Shown: positions 40,469-50,944 of the stretch, piece after piece | Layout: each line of letters opens with the position of its first letter | Numbering within the stretch: the first letter of the stretch is position 1 | DNA from: Shinella daejeonensis | GTDB taxonomy: Bacteria; Pseudomonadota; Alphaproteobacteria; Rhizobiales; Rhizobiaceae | Reading direction: 5' to 3' | NCBI RefSeq assembly: GCF_024281235.1 | Contig: NZ_JAHWXY010000004.1 | Span: 62,001-126,000 of the forward strand | Length of the DNA: 64,000 bases | Notes under the pieces: model-generated | The model's input: only the letters and a program-made list of their open reading frames with translations | Told to the model about the DNA's origin: nothing | The model's database searches: none | Program-made: the position numbers and the translations under genes

Positions 40469-41194
40469 ATGGATTTTTCGGGCAAACGCGTCATCGTGAC
40501 CGGGGCCGGCAAGGGCATCGGCCATGCCACGGTCCGCATGCTGGCGGAACGGGGAGCGGAGGTCGTCGCCCTCTCGCGCTCCAGGGCCGATCTCGATGCG
40601 CTGGCGGCTGACACCGGATGCGCGATCATCGCGGTGGATCTTGCCGACGCCGATGCGACGCGCGCCGCGGCGCTGAAAGCGCTGCCGGCCGATCTTCTCG
40701 TCAATTGCGCCGGCACCACGGCGCTCGAATCCATATTCGACGTCACGGTGGAGAACTTCGACCTGCTGATCGCGGTCAATACCCGCGCCCCGCTCATCCT
40801 GACGCAGGAATATGCGCGCGACAGGGTGAAGCGGGGGCAAAAGGGTGCGGTCGTCAATGTCTCCAGCATGGCGGCCTTCCAGGGGGTGATCGACCATGCC
40901 GCCTATTGCGCCTCCAAGGGCGGGCTCGACGCGATGACCCGCGTCATGGCCAACGAGCTTGGCCCGCACGGTATCCGGGTGAATTGCGTCAATCCCATCG
41001 TCACCCTGACGCCGATGGCGGAAAAGGCCTGGAGCGATCCGGAGAAGGCGAATTTCATGCTGTCGCGCATCCCGCTCGGCCGTTTCGCGCTGCCGGTCGA
41101 TATCGCGGAGGTGATCCTGTTCCTGCTCTCCGACGCCGCGGCCATGGTCACCGGCCAGTCGCTGATGGTCGACGGCGGTTTTCGCGCCGCCTGA
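40469..41194 (+). CDS. L-xylulose reductase-like SDR
   Basis: Short-chain dehydrogenase of 241 residues. TGAGKGIG (11-18), catalytic Ser132/Ser133, Tyr146 and Lys150 (YCASK). The C-terminal NCVNPIVTLTPMAEKAWSDPEKA, read in two parts, and IPLGRFA match dicarbonyl/L-xylulose reductase, which interconverts L-xylulose and xylitol. In this operon it may act on a ketose or polyol produced by the partner dehydrogenase. It is the last gene of the importer operon. Confidence 0.83.
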   Translation: MDFSGKRVIVTGAGKGIGHATVRMLAERGAEVVALSRSRADLDALAADTGCAIIAVDLADADATRAAALKALPADLLVNCAGTTALESIFDVTVENFDLLIAVNTRAPLILTQEYARDRVKRGQKGAVVNVSSMAAFQGVIDHAAYCASKGGLDAMTRVMANELGPHGIRVNCVNPIVTLTPMAEKAWSDPEKANFMLSRIPLGRFALPVDIAEVILFLLSDAAAMVTGQSLMVDGGFRAA

Positions 41195-41482
41195 CCGGGC
41201 GCCGGTTTCTCCGGCAAGGCCCGATGCCGAAGGCGGGGCGCGGCGAGGATTCTCGACGATTGCCGAAACGGGGAAAAATGGCTATATGCGGGTCATGGAA
41301 TCCAAGTTCGGATGCACATATTCGCAGATTGTCGTGTTGCAGGACCACAAGCGCCTGCCGGCACGCTTCTTCGCGCGTGTATTCGGGGCGCCCACCGGTC
41401 GCCTATCCTGATCGCTTCTGCGATCGCCGGCACCTGCCGCCCCTTTTTCATTGTCCCGATCCCTCTACACGGATGAAGAGCC
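41195..41482 (+). other. leuC leader region
   Basis: A 288-bp gap before leuC. A possible 41-codon reading frame (41286-41411, starting MRVMESKFG) has no Leu run and no recognised homologue. Its stop overlaps a small hairpin, GATCGC-ttct-GCGATC (41410-41425), and five T follow at 41444-41448. This could be an attenuator, but the layout is not a classical leucine leader peptide. The leuC ribosome-binding site is GAAGAG. Confidence 0.35.
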
Positions 41483-42892
41483 ATGAGCGCACCCCGTACT
41501 CTCTATGACAAGATCTTCGACGACCATATCGTCAGCCGCCAGGAAGACGGCACCTGTCTTCTCTATATCGACCGCCACCTCGTTCACGAAGTGACGAGCC
41601 CGCAGGCTTTCGAAGGGCTGCGCATGGCCGGCCGCAAGGTCCGCGCCCCGGGAAAGACGCTCGCCGTCGTCGACCATAACGTGCCGACCTCGGCGGACCG
41701 CCATCTCGGCATCAAGAACGAGGAAAGCCGCATCCAGGTCGAGGCGCTGGCGAAGAACGCCGCGGACTTCGGCGTCGAATACTATTCGGAAAAGGACAGG
41801 CGCCAGGGCATCGTGCATATCGTCGGCCCCGAGCAGGGTTTCACCCTGCCGGGCATGACCATCGTCTGCGGCGACAGCCATACCTCCACGCATGGAGCCT
41901 TCGGCGCGCTGGCGCATGGCATCGGCACCTCGGAGGTCGAGCATGTGCTCGCCACCCAGACGCTGATCCAGAAGAAGGCCAAGAACATGCTGGTGCGCGT
42001 CGACGGGAAGCTTCCCGAAGGCGTCACCGCCAAGGACATCATCCTCGCCATCATCGGCGAGATCGGCACGGCCGGCGGCACCGGCCACGTCATCGAGTTC
42101 GCCGGCGAAGCGATCCGTTCGCTCTCGATGGAAGGTCGCATGACGATCTGTAACATGACGATCGAGGGCGGCGCCCGCGCCGGCCTCATCGCGCCGGACG
42201 AGACGACCTTCGAATATATCAAGGACAAGCCGCGTGCGCCGAAGGGCAAGGCGCTGGAGATGGCGCTCGACTACTGGAAGACGCTGCATACCGACGAAGG
42301 CGCGCATTTCGACCGGGTCGTCGTGCTCAACGCCGCCAATCTGCCGCCGATCGTTTCCTGGGGTTCCTCGCCGGAAGACGTCGTCTCCGTGCAGGGTATC
42401 GTGCCGAACCCGGACGATATCGAGGACGAGACCAAGCGTTCGTCCAAGTGGCGGGCGCTCGACTACATGGGCCTGGAGCCCGGTACGAAGATCACGGATA
42501 TCGCCCTTGACCGCGTCTTCATCGGTTCCTGCACCAATGGCCGCATCGAGGACCTGCGTGCCGTCGCCAAGGTCGTCGAGGGTCGGAGGGTCGCCGCCAC
42601 CGTCGACGCCATGATCGTTCCGGGCTCCGGCCTCGTGAAGGAACAGGCGGAAGCCGAGGGTCTCGACAAGATCTTCAAGGAGGCCGGTTTCGACTGGCGC
42701 GAGCCGGGCTGCTCCATGTGCCTGGCCATGAACGACGACCGCCTGAAGCCGGGCGAGCGCTGCGCCTCGACCTCGAACCGCAACTTCGAGGGCCGCCAGG
42801 GCTTCAAGGGCCGCACGCATCTCGTGTCGCCGGCCATGGCCGCCGCTGCGGCGATCGCCGGCCACTTCGTCGATATCCGCGACTGGACGTGA
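41483..42892 (+). CDS. leuC: 3-isopropylmalate dehydratase large subunit
   Basis: With LeuD, isomerises 2-isopropylmalate to 3-isopropylmalate in leucine synthesis. The 469-residue protein has the aconitase-family blocks [34 protein letters not shown] in two parts, and the [4Fe-4S] cysteines in [11 protein letters not shown] and GCSMCLAMN. It is about 20 kb away from leuB and leuD and on the opposite strand. Confidence 0.97.
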   Translation: MSAPRTLYDKIFDDHIVSRQEDGTCLLYIDRHLVHEVTSPQAFEGLRMAGRKVRAPGKTLAVVDHNVPTSADRHLGIKNEESRIQVEALAKNAADFGVEYYSEKDRRQGIVHIVGPEQGFTLPGMTIVCGDSHTSTHGAFGALAHGIGTSEVEHVLATQTLIQKKAKNMLVRVDGKLPEGVTAKDIILAIIGEIGTAGGTGHVIEFAGEAIRSLSMEGRMTICNMTIEGGARAGLIAPDETTFEYIKDKPRAPKGKALEMALDYWKTLHTDEGAHFDRVVVLNAANLPPIVSWGSSPEDVVSVQGIVPNPDDIEDETKRSSKWRALDYMGLEPGTKITDIALDRVFIGSCTNGRIEDLRAVAKVVEGRRVAATVDAMIVPGSGLVKEQAEAEGLDKIFKEAGFDWREPGCSMCLAMNDDRLKPGERCASTSNRNFEGRQGFKGRTHLVSPAMAAAAAIAGHFVDIRDWT

Positions 42893-42900
42893 TCCCATAA

Positions 42901-42929
42901 GGCCGCCGCCGCCCATCGCGGCGGCGGCC
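42901..42929 (+). terminator. GC-rich hairpin after leuC
   Basis: A perfect 12-bp stem GGCCGCCGCCGC / GCGGCGGCGGCC with a 5-nt loop, 8 bp after the leuC stop; no T-tract. Confidence 0.6.
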
Positions 42930-42980
42930 CCCGTCCCGCTGCGACGGGCGGGGCTTGTTCCCGGCGGGTGGCGATCTCTA

Positions 42981-43042
42981 GATTCTTGTTTTTACGCATT
43001 GTCCGACGCCGCAGCGATTTCGCTTCGGCTGGAAATGCTCTA
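42981..43042 (+). repeat. Intergenic repeat, copy A (short)
   Basis: ATTCTTGTTTTTACGCATT, then a TCCG-type centre and the tail GGAAATGCTCTAG. The tail matches copies B and C, while the first half differs. It lies in the gap before the UMF1-type transporter, 50 bp from its start. Confidence 0.65.
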
Positions 43043-43091
43043 GCTTCGCCTCGCCTGGACGCAATGCGCGGCCGGGCCGATTCGAGGCGGG

Positions 43092-44477
43092 ATGGCGGAC
43101 GGAACGCAGAGCGGACAGAGACGGGCGGGGCGGCTCGGCATCGGCGGCTGGATGCTGTTCGACTGGGCGGCGCAACCGTTCTTCACGGTTGTCACGACCT
43201 TCGTCTTCGGCCCCTATCTCGTTTCCCGGCTGGCGGACGATCCGGTCAGCGGGCAGGCCGCCTGGAGCTATACGCTGACCATCGCCGGCGTCGCCATCGC
43301 GCTGCTTGCGCCGGCGCTCGGGGCGATCGCCGATGCCTCGGGCCTTCGCAAGCCGTGGATCGGCGTCTTCGCCGTCATCAAGATCCTGTCGCTTTCAGCG
43401 CTCTGGTTCGCGGCGCCGGGAAGCGGTCTCGCCTTCGCCATGACGATGATGGTCCTGGCCACGGTCGCCGCGGAATTCTCCATCGTCTTCAACGATTCGA
43501 TGATGCCGAGGCTCGTTCCTCCCGCCGAGACCGGACGGGTTTCCAATATCGCCTGGGGGCTCGGTTATCTGGGCGGCATGGTCGTGCTGATCGCCGTCGT
43601 CGGCTTTCTTGCGACCGATCCGGAAACCGGGCGGACGGCCCTCGGGATCGAGCCGCTTGTCACCCTCGACGCCGCCCGGGGCGAAGACGCCCGCATCACC
43701 GGGCCGATCGCCGCGCTGTGGTATCTCGTGTTCGTGATACCGATGTTCCTCTTCACGCCCGACGGCGACAGGGGCCTGCCGGCGCTGGCGGCGGTGCGCA
43801 CCGGGATTGCCGAGATGACGGGGACGCTGAAGGACCTGCGCCGGCGCAGCGGTATCCTGCGCTTTCTCATCGCCCGCATGGTCTATCAGGACGGCGTCAA
43901 CGGATTGCTCGCGCTCGGCGGCACCTTCGCCGCCGGCATGTTCGGCTGGCGTACGATGGAACTCGGCATCTACGGCATCATCCTCAATGTCGTGGCGATC
44001 GGCGGCTGCCTCTACGCCAGCCGGCTCGACCGCCGCCTCGGCTCGAAGGTGGTGGTGGCGGCGAGCCTCTTCTGCCTCGTCGTGGCGACAGTCGGCATCG
44101 TTTCGACCGGCCCGGGCTTCACCCTCTTCGGTCTGGTGCCGCTGCCGCCGGGCGACAGTGGCGGCCTGTTCGGCACGGCGGCGGAAAAGGCCTATATTCT
44201 CTTCGGCCTGCTGATCGGCGTCGCCTTCGGCCCGGTGCAGGCTTCCGCCCGTTCCTATCTGGCGCAAAGCGTGCATCCGGACGAGGCCGGGCGCTATTTC
44301 GGGCTTTATGCGCTGTCCGGCCGCGCCACGTCGTTCCTCGCGCCGCTTTCGGTGGGGCTCGTCACGACGGCCACCGGCTCGGCCCGTCTCGGCATGGCGA
44401 TGCTGATCGCCTTCCTCGTCGCGGGCCTCGTGCTGCTGTTGCGCACGCCCTATCCCGCCGATCGCGAACGGTCCTGA
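43092..44477 (+). CDS. UMF1-family MFS transporter
   Basis: Major facilitator of the UMF1 (Atg22-like) group with about 11-12 helices over 461 residues. Family features: GGWMLFDWAAQPFFTVV at the start, APALGAIADASGLRKPWI in the loop 2-3 motif, and GPVQASARSYLAQSVHPDEAGRYFGL, read in two parts. The substrate is unknown. ATG 43092 has a modest GGCGGG upstream. The neighbouring genes give no functional hint. Confidence 0.85.
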   Translation: MADGTQSGQRRAGRLGIGGWMLFDWAAQPFFTVVTTFVFGPYLVSRLADDPVSGQAAWSYTLTIAGVAIALLAPALGAIADASGLRKPWIGVFAVIKILSLSALWFAAPGSGLAFAMTMMVLATVAAEFSIVFNDSMMPRLVPPAETGRVSNIAWGLGYLGGMVVLIAVVGFLATDPETGRTALGIEPLVTLDAARGEDARITGPIAALWYLVFVIPMFLFTPDGDRGLPALAAVRTGIAEMTGTLKDLRRRSGILRFLIARMVYQDGVNGLLALGGTFAAGMFGWRTMELGIYGIILNVVAIGGCLYASRLDRRLGSKVVVAASLFCLVVATVGIVSTGPGFTLFGLVPLPPGDSGGLFGTAAEKAYILFGLLIGVAFGPVQASARSYLAQSVHPDEAGRYFGLYALSGRATSFLAPLSVGLVTTATGSARLGMAMLIAFLVAGLVLLLRTPYPADRERS

Positions 44478-44524
44478 ACGGCGCTCGACGTTGACGCCGA
44501 GCGCCGGTTTGGAAGGCCCGGCTG

Positions 44525-44619
44525 AGAGCGGTTCTGGTTTCGCAGAACTACCCTATCTCTTTGTTTTGGCTATATTTCCGGACGCATAACCGTTTCACGC
44601 TTTTGCGGGAAATGCTCTA
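44525..44619 (+). repeat. Intergenic repeat, copy B
   Basis: Starts GAGCGGTTCTGG with a hairpin GTTCTG-gtttcg-CAGAAC, then TATCTCTTTG, TTTCCGGACGCA, CGTTTCACGCTTTTGC and the tail GGAAATGCTCTA. Its last three bases are the purH stop codon read on the minus strand (TAG). Confidence 0.75.
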
Positions 44620-46227
44620 ATGCCGGAAATGGCGCATGCCGGTGAAGACCATGGCGACGCCGGCCTCGTCGGCCGCGGCGATCACTTCGGCGTCGCGCAT
44701 CGAGCCGCCCGGCTGGATCACCGCGGTCGCTCCGGCGGCGATGGCCGAAAGCAGCCCGTCCGCGAAGGGCAGGAAAGCCTCGGAGGCAACCGCCGAGCCG
44801 CGCGTCAGCGGTTCGGCAAGGCCCATGCTCCGGGCCGCCTCCTCCGCCTTGAGGCCGGCGATACGAGCGGAATCGACACGGCTCATCTGGCCGGCGCCGA
44901 TGCCGGCGGTCTGGCCGTCCCGGGCATAGACGATGGCGTTCGATTTCACATGCTTGGCGACCTTGAAGGCGAACTTCATGTCCTCCAGCTCCTGAGGTGT
45001 CGGCGTGCGCTTCGTCACGACCCGCAGTTCCAGGTCCTCGACCATGCCGTCGTCGCGCGTCTGCACCAGCAGCCCGCCGGCCACCGTCTTGGCGGCAAGG
45101 CCGGGCGTGCGCGGATCGGGCAGCGCGCCGGTGACGAGAAGCCGCACGTTTGGCTTGGCGGCGATGACGGCGCGCGCCTTGTCGTCGGCCTCCGGTGCGA
45201 TGATGACCTCGGTGAAGAGCTTCACGATCTCTTCCGCCGTTTCGCCGTCAAGCGTCGAATTGAGCGCGATGATGCCGCCGAAGGCCGAAACCGGATCGCA
45301 GGCGAGCGCGCGGCCATAGGCTTCCTTCAGCGTGCGGCCGACCGCGACGCCGCAGGGGTTGGCGTGCTTGATGATCGCGCAGGCCGGGCCGTTTTCCGGC
45401 CGGAATTCGGCCACCAGCTCGAAGGCCGCGTCCGTGTCGTTGATATTGTTGTAGGAGAGCTGCTTGCCCTGGATGAGGGTGGCCGTCGCCACGCCGGGCC
45501 GGTTTTCGCCGGTGAGGTAGAAACCCGCCTTCTGATGCGGGTTCTCGCCGTAGCGCATCTCCTCCTTCAGCACGCCGCCGAAGACCCGGTGACGCGGCAT
45601 GGCGATCGCCAGCGCCTCGGCGAACCAGCTGGAGATCGCCGCATCATAGGCGGCGGTGCGCGCGAAGGCCCTGGCGGCCATATGCTGGCGGAAGCCATAG
45701 GACGTGGAACCGTCTGCCAGTTCGTCGAGCAGCGCGGAATAGTCGGCCGGGTCGGTGACGATCGTCACATAGGCATGGTTCTTGGCCGAGGCACGGATCA
45801 TCGCCGGTCCGCCGATATCGATATTCTCCACGGTCGTCGGATAATCGCCGCCCTTGGCGCGAACGTCCTCGAAGGGATAGAGATTGATGACGGCAAGGTC
45901 GATCGCGCCGATGCCGTGCGCGGCCATGGCCTCGACATGATCCTCATCGTCGCGGATCGCCAGCAGGCCGCCATGGACGGCGGGATGCAGCGTCTTTACG
46001 CGCCCGTCCATGATTTCCGGAAAGCCCGTGACCTCGGAAACGTCGGTGACGGCGAGCCCCGCCTCGCTCAACGCCTTGTGGGTGCCGCCGGTCGACAGAA
46101 GCCGGACGCCCTTTTCGGCAAGCGCGCGCGCGAGATCGACGATGCCGGCCTTGTCGGATACCGACAGCAGCGCGGTGCGGACGGCGACGCGGTCGGGAGC
46201 GGGAATCTTCTTCGAGATGACGGCCAT
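44617..46227 (-). CDS. purH: Bifunctional AICAR formyltransferase / IMP cyclohydrolase
   Basis: Last two steps of purine synthesis (AICAR to IMP). In the 536-residue protein the N-terminal cyclohydrolase domain has [26 protein letters not shown] and [14 protein letters not shown]. The C-terminal transformylase domain has [20 protein letters not shown] and [18 protein letters not shown] blocks. ATG 46227 begins MAVISKKI. Its TAG stop is formed by the end of repeat copy B. Confidence 0.96.
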   Translation of the reverse strand: MAVISKKIPAPDRVAVRTALLSVSDKAGIVDLARALAEKGVRLLSTGGTHKALSEAGLAVTDVSEVTGFPEIMDGRVKTLHPAVHGGLLAIRDDEDHVEAMAAHGIGAIDLAVINLYPFEDVRAKGGDYPTTVENIDIGGPAMIRASAKNHAYVTIVTDPADYSALLDELADGSTSYGFRQHMAARAFARTAAYDAAISSWFAEALAIAMPRHRVFGGVLKEEMRYGENPHQKAGFYLTGENRPGVATATLIQGKQLSYNNINDTDAAFELVAEFRPENGPACAIIKHANPCGVAVGRTLKEAYGRALACDPVSAFGGIIALNSTLDGETAEEIVKLFTEVIIAPEADDKARAVIAAKPNVRLLVTGALPDPRTPGLAAKTVAGGLLVQTRDDGMVEDLELRVVTKRTPTPQELEDMKFAFKVAKHVKSNAIVYARDGQTAGIGAGQMSRVDSARIAGLKAEEAARSMGLAEPLTRGSAVASEAFLPFADGLLSAIAAGATAVIQPGGSMRDAEVIAAADEAGVAMVFTGMRHFRH

Positions 46228-46339
46228 GGGACACTCCGTTCTGGGGGCCCCGAGCGGGAGGAAAGAAAATGGGGCCGGGTGGTCATGCGCCCGGTTACCA
46301 CAGGCCGGACCGTGAGAAAACCTCGAAACCGCAGCGTTC

Positions 46340-48022
46340 TCAGCGCTGGCGGATCAAAAGCCATTGCAACTCGGAAATCCTTGCAAGCGGCATTGTCAGC
46401 ATCAGCTGGCGGGACGGCCGTATGCCGGAGGGGTCGGCGAAAAAGACGTCTTCTTCCTCCTCCACCGGGGCGTCGATGCAGCTCAGGGACCAGCTTTCCC
46501 CATCGGGCGCGACGAGCGACGTCTCGTTTTGCGAAATGCGGTCGAGCCGGATCGACGGGTGGATGTGAAAGCGCACCACCGCGACGCCGCCGGAAAGAGG
46601 CGCGTCCGGGGCATTCGGCCGGAAGAAACGCTCGCGCCCGCGCAATTCGTCGCCGGAGGCGGCAAGCCGGATATCCCGCTCGTAAAGCAGGCCGAAGGCT
46701 TTCAGATAGCCGTCGTGGGTCGCGATGACGCCGTCCGCGCCCGCCTGCGGCTCATAACGCGATGCCTCGACCTTGCGCACGCCGCCGATGAGGATCGGTC
46801 CGAGAAAGGACGAGGTGGAGATACGGGAGGAGGACGTGTCGTTGAGTGTCGCGACGGTATGGGCAGCCGTCATGCGCGACATCCGGCGGATCGCTTCGCC
46901 GGCGAAGCGCGGCCGGCCCGCATTGACGATGAAGCGGTTGCGTCCCGAGGACATTTCGAAGGACAGCGTGCCGGCCGCAGCCGTTGCCGAAAGCGCCACG
47001 GATTGCGGCGCGCCGGTATCCATCAGCACCACCGTTTCGCCCGCCGCCAGCCGGTCGTAGCGTAGCGACGGCAGCGCCTTGAACGGCGCGCCGCCGGTCT
47101 CGTCGTAGCGCAGCGCCGACATCAGCTCGTTGGCGAGCGTATAGGTGGCGCCGTTGAAAAGCGCGAGTTCGCCGCCCTGATGCCGGAAGAAGCGCAGCGC
47201 CGGATAGATGCGGTCGATACAGGGGATCAGCTGGGCCGGAACGTCGTGGCCGAGGTTCACATAGGTCTGGCGCAGCGGCAGCAGGTCGAGAAGTAGATCG
47301 AGCGCGGCGCGGGGATTGCGCGAACAATGGCCCCCGTCGGCAAGGAACTGGCGGATGAGTTCGGCATCGAGATTGCGCGCGGCGCGGCGCATGGCGGAAG
47401 CGGGGGCCGGCATGGCGATGGACGCCATGGAAAGCGCGATGCGCACGCGCAGCTTCTGCTCGCCATCGCGGGTCGTATCGGCGACATGACGCAGATAACG
47501 CACCTGAAAGGCCAGCGATTTCAGGAACCGGCGGTAGAAGGCGTAATCGGCATCCTTGAGCACCACCGGCGAATGGGACAGCCAGGCGATGATGCGCTGG
47601 GCAATGACGTCCGGCCGCCAGGCGAGGCCGCCGATCGTCTTGCCGTGGCTGTGCAGCCAGTCGTCGACGAGGAAACGGGCGGTCGCCGCCGCTGTCGCGG
47701 GATCGATCAGCCGCAGATGGCGCAGCCAGCGGAAGGAATGGAGCCTTACGGCGAAACGCTCCGACGGCAGTTCGAGCGCAAAAGGCGACTCGCCGTCGCA
47801 ATCGAGAACCCGTCCGGCGAGCGGAAAACGGCCGAGGGCGATTTCCTCTCCGGCGAAGGAATCGGCCGGATGGAGGTCCGTCGGCGCGACGATCAGGCGA
47901 TCGGGCGTCGAGCCCGAAAAACGCAATGTCGAGACCCGGCCCACGGCGAGCCTGCGGGAGAAACGCCGCCATCCCTCACGCATATACAGATAGAGAAGCC
48001 GCTGCCCGTCGGAAAGCTGCAT
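46340..48022 (-). CDS. Heparinase II/III family protein
   Basis: Polysaccharide-lyase-like protein of 560 residues with an N-terminal alpha/alpha toroid and a C-terminal beta domain. The [21 protein letters not shown] block (two parts) and WLSHSPVVL are characteristic. The substrate is unknown, and no signal peptide is seen, so it may act in the cytoplasm. In rhizobia this gene is regularly found between rsmB and purH, as here, with all three on the same strand. Confidence 0.85.
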   Translation of the reverse strand: MQLSDGQRLLYLYMREGWRRFSRRLAVGRVSTLRFSGSTPDRLIVAPTDLHPADSFAGEEIALGRFPLAGRVLDCDGESPFALELPSERFAVRLHSFRWLRHLRLIDPATAAATARFLVDDWLHSHGKTIGGLAWRPDVIAQRIIAWLSHSPVVLKDADYAFYRRFLKSLAFQVRYLRHVADTTRDGEQKLRVRIALSMASIAMPAPASAMRRAARNLDAELIRQFLADGGHCSRNPRAALDLLLDLLPLRQTYVNLGHDVPAQLIPCIDRIYPALRFFRHQGGELALFNGATYTLANELMSALRYDETGGAPFKALPSLRYDRLAAGETVVLMDTGAPQSVALSATAAAGTLSFEMSSGRNRFIVNAGRPRFAGEAIRRMSRMTAAHTVATLNDTSSSRISTSSFLGPILIGGVRKVEASRYEPQAGADGVIATHDGYLKAFGLLYERDIRLAASGDELRGRERFFRPNAPDAPLSGGVAVVRFHIHPSIRLDRISQNETSLVAPDGESWSLSCIDAPVEEEEDVFFADPSGIRPSRQLMLTMPLARISELQWLLIRQR

Positions 48023-48148
48023 TGTCGAGAATGCCTCCTGCGCTATTGGTGTAGGCGCAGGACGGGAGTCCCGTCAATTCGCATCCGGCAAGGGCCTGTT
48101 GATGACCGTCAAGGAACGGGTAGGTATCGGCCAGGCTTTTGGGGGCTG

Positions 48149-49549
48149 TCAGCCGGCTTTTTGCAACCGCACCGCGTAAAACCCGTCGAGACCGCCGGTG
48201 AAGCCCTCTGTCGGGGCAAGCATGGCCGGCGTCGTTCGAAACTCGCCAAGCGGCGTCACGGCTTCTTCCAGTCCCGGCCAGTCCGCCGGGTCGACGGGAA
48301 CGCGCTGCCAGTCGGGATTGTCCGCGAGCACGCGTCGCGTGACGTCCTCGCCTTCGGCCGGATCGAGCGAGCAATTGGAAAACACCACTTCGCCGCCCGG
48401 GCGCACCAGCGTCAACGCGTGGCGCAGCAGCTTTTCCTGTAGCCGCGCCAGCTTCTCGATGTCCGCCGGACCCTTGGTCCACAGGACGTCCGGATGCCGC
48501 CGGATCGTTCCGGTGGAAGAGCATGGCGCGTCGAGAAGGACCGCGTCCAACGGGGTGTGCGGCCGGAAATCGACCATGTTGATTTCGATCATCTCGACCG
48601 AAAGACCGAGCCGCTCCAGATTGCCGGAGAGCCGCTTCAGCCGGTTGGCGGACTGGTCGAGGGCCGTCACCCTGGCGCCGGCCAGCGCCAGTTGCGCCGT
48701 CTTGCCGCCGGGCGCGGCGCAGAGATCCGCGACGCTGCGGCCCGCCAGATCGCCGAACATGCGGGCCGGCAGCGTAGCGGCCGCGTCCTGCACCCACCAG
48801 GCGCCCTCTGCAAATCCTTCGAGCGACGGGATCGCCCCGGAAGACGGGCGAAGCCGCACCGAACCGGTCGGCAGCACATGTCCGTCGAGCCGCTCCGCCC
48901 ATGCGCGAGGGTCGGATTTCACCGTCAGGTCGACGGCGGCGGGATCCAGCAATGCGGCGTCGATCTGCGCGGTATGGTCGGCGCCGTAAACGGCGACCAG
49001 CCGCTGGCGGAACCAGTCGGGAATGACCGGCACGACGCCGATGGCTGCAAGATGCGCGCCCTTTTCGCGCGAGAGGCGGCGCAGGACGGCATTGGTGAGG
49101 CTGGCGAAGCGGCGGTTGCGCGGGTCGATCTGCGCCTGTTCGACCGCAAGGTCGACCGCCGAATGGTCGGGAATGTCCAGATAGAGGATCTGCGCCGCGG
49201 CGACCGTCAGCACGTGTTGCAGCGCGCGCGCGCCGTCGGGCAGTGGCGTGCCCACGAGGGAATCGAGGATCGTCTCGATGCGGGGCAGATGGCGCAGCGC
49301 CGTGTTGAGGATGGCGCGCACGAGCGCCCGGTCGGCCTCGGAAAGCTGGCGGTAGACGGGCGTGCCGTTTTCGGCGTCGAGCATGCCGTCGAGCGACGTC
49401 TTGCGATCGACCACCGCCGCCAGGATGCGGGCGGCGGCCTGCCGCGCCCTCAGGCCCGGTTTTTCCGGCCGGGCGTCCTCGGCCTCTCGCCGGCCGGACG
49501 GCCTGCGGGCTTTGTGTTTCGGGTGCGTTCGTCGTTCGTCATCTGTCAA
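48149..49549 (-). CDS. rsmB: 16S rRNA (cytosine-5) methyltransferase, RsmB/NOP family
   Basis: SAM-dependent m5C methyltransferase. The 466-residue protein has a Lys/Arg-rich N terminus, an N-terminal NusB-like domain (about 30-170, [17 protein letters not shown]), then the SAM site [12 protein letters not shown], motif [17 protein letters not shown] with its Cys, and motif [14 protein letters not shown] with the catalytic Cys. It overlaps htpX by 4 bp (ATGA). Confidence 0.92.
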   Translation of the reverse strand: MTDDERRTHPKHKARRPSGRREAEDARPEKPGLRARQAAARILAAVVDRKTSLDGMLDAENGTPVYRQLSEADRALVRAILNTALRHLPRIETILDSLVGTPLPDGARALQHVLTVAAAQILYLDIPDHSAVDLAVEQAQIDPRNRRFASLTNAVLRRLSREKGAHLAAIGVVPVIPDWFRQRLVAVYGADHTAQIDAALLDPAAVDLTVKSDPRAWAERLDGHVLPTGSVRLRPSSGAIPSLEGFAEGAWWVQDAAATLPARMFGDLAGRSVADLCAAPGGKTAQLALAGARVTALDQSANRLKRLSGNLERLGLSVEMIEINMVDFRPHTPLDAVLLDAPCSSTGTIRRHPDVLWTKGPADIEKLARLQEKLLRHALTLVRPGGEVVFSNCSLDPAEGEDVTRRVLADNPDWQRVPVDPADWPGLEEAVTPLGEFRTTPAMLAPTEGFTGGLDGFYAVRLQKAG

Positions 49550-50508
49550 GACCAGGGACCCTTGGGTGGTTTGGAGCCGCGCCCCCAGCCCGTCGTCGGA
49601 ACGGAGCGCGATTTGCGCACCGGATTATCAGCCCTGACCGGCGCCGTCGAGCGCGCGTGCGTGTTCCGCGCCATTTCTTCGAGCGCGGCGATGCGGTTGC
49701 CGGTGTCCGGGTGGGTCGAGAACAGATTGTCCATGCGCTCGCCCGACAGCGGGTTGATGATGAACATATGCGCGGTCGCCGGGTTGTGTTCGGCGGCCGC
49801 GTTGGGAATGCGATCGGCCGCAAGCGCGATCTTGCGAAGCGCCGAGGCAAGCCAGAGCGGGTTGCCGCAGATTTCCGCGCCGCGGCGGTCGGCGGAATAT
49901 TCCCGGGTCCGGCTGATCGCCATCTGTACCAGCATGGCGGCGAAGGGCGCGACCACCATGGCGATCAGCACTCCGATGAAGCCGAGCGGATTGCTGTTTT
50001 CCCGGCTGTTGCCGCCGCCGAAGAACAGGGCGAAATTCGCCAGCATGGAGATTGCGCCGGCGATCGTCGCGGTCAGCGTCATGGTCAGCGTGTCGCGGTT
50101 CTGCACATGGGCAAGCTCATGCGCCATCACGCCGGCGACTTCCTCGTAGCTCAGCGCGCGGAGAAGACCGGTCGATGCGGCGACGGCGGCGTTCTGCGGG
50201 TTCCGTCCCGTGGCGAAGGCGTTCGGCTGCTCGCTGTCGATGACATAGACGCGCGGCATGGGCAGCCCCGCGCGCCGGGCCAGATCGCGCACGATGCCGT
50301 AATATTCCGGGGCAGAGCGCTCGTCGACTTCCTTCGCGCCGTACATGGACAGCACCATGCGATCGGAATTCCAGTAGGAGAAGAAGTTCATGGCGATGGC
50401 GATGACGAGCGCGATCATCATGCCGCCCTTTCCGCCGATCAGCAGCCCGACGCCCATGAAGAGCGCGGTCATGAAGGCGAGAAGCATGGCTGTGCGAACG
50501 ATATTCAT
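49546..50508 (-). CDS. htpX: Heat-shock membrane zinc protease HtpX
   Basis: Inner-membrane metalloprotease for damaged membrane proteins. The 320-residue protein has N-terminal hydrophobic helices (about 5-24 and 28-46), the zinc-binding HELAH (His130, Glu131, His134) in [15 protein letters not shown], and later [15 protein letters not shown] with the third ligand. A degenerate parS-like sequence lies 38 bp upstream of its start. It is the first gene of htpX-rsmB-heparinase-like-purH. Confidence 0.95.
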   Translation of the reverse strand: MNIVRTAMLLAFMTALFMGVGLLIGGKGGMMIALVIAIAMNFFSYWNSDRMVLSMYGAKEVDERSAPEYYGIVRDLARRAGLPMPRVYVIDSEQPNAFATGRNPQNAAVAASTGLLRALSYEEVAGVMAHELAHVQNRDTLTMTLTATIAGAISMLANFALFFGGGNSRENSNPLGFIGVLIAMVVAPFAAMLVQMAISRTREYSADRRGAEICGNPLWLASALRKIALAADRIPNAAAEHNPATAHMFIINPLSGERMDNLFSTHPDTGNRIAALEEMARNTHARSTAPVRADNPVRKSRSVPTTGWGRGSKPPKGPWS

Positions 50509-50545
50509 CCTGTGTCGGTTCCTTCAGAGGGCCGGCGATATCCGG

Positions 50546-50561
50546 AATTTCACGTGAAACG
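50546..50561. other. Degenerate parS-like site upstream of htpX
   Basis: AATTTCACGTGAAACG keeps the palindromic core TTTCACGTGAAA but has three mismatches to the 16-bp consensus, all in the outer bases. It is about 44 kb from the putative origin, so it could be a weak ParB site. Confidence 0.5.
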
Positions 50562-50644
50562 GTCCTTTCCTGCGGGCGTCCCCGCCCTTATATGATGGGA
50601 AGCCAACAGGAATTCTTCAATATCGGCAAGGAACGGCGATTTTC

Positions 50645-50842
50645 ATGCAAAGCGATAACGACAATCGCGCCGACGGTCGCAAGGCTCTCCCGCCGGCGGC
50701 CGTGCGCGCGCTGAAGGAGGCCGAGGCGCGCCGGCAGGCGGCAAAGCCATCCCCGGCCGCGCCAGAGTTCGGCGGCCGCGGCGGCGCCGACCCGGCCCGC
50801 TTCGGCGATTGGGAAATCAAGGGCCGAGCAATCGATTTCTGA
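50645..50842 (+). CDS. DUF1674 protein, succinate dehydrogenase assembly factor 4 homologue
   Basis: A 65-residue protein ending ADPARFGDWEIKGRAIDF, the DUF1674/SDHAF4 signature (D-P-x-RFGDWE-x-KGR-x-x-DF). In mitochondria SDHAF4 binds flavinylated SDHA before complex II assembly. The N-terminal half is Ala/Lys/Arg-rich and probably disordered. It lies alone between htpX (divergent) and the convergent glutamate dehydrogenase gene. Confidence 0.85.
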   Translation: MQSDNDNRADGRKALPPAAVRALKEAEARRQAAKPSPAAPEFGGRGGADPARFGDWEIKGRAIDF

Positions 50843-50896
50843 TCCCCGGCTGCGGGTAGGGCTTCCGGCTGGCCGGCCGCCGCCCGATATCGTCGG

Positions 50897-50927
50897 AGAC
50901 GCGATCCCAACCATGGGGATCGCGTCT
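50897..50927. terminator. Hairpin between DUF1674 and NAD-GDH genes
   Basis: A perfect 12-bp stem, AGACGCGATCCC (50897-50908) and complement (50916-50927), with a 7-nt loop, between convergent genes; no strong T-tract. Confidence 0.65.
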
Positions 50928-50944
50928 GTCCGTTATCGGTGTTC

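Noticed and set aside
44581-44612. TTTCACGC...GGGAAA in repeat copy B as a parS-like site
   Set aside because: The central CACGTG is missing; it is part of the intergenic repeat and the equivalent bases differ in copy C.
48061-48075. GACGGGA-g-TCCCGTC palindrome between rsmB and the heparinase-like gene as a terminator
   Set aside because: The loop would be a single base, there is no T-tract and both genes run in the same direction; too little evidence.
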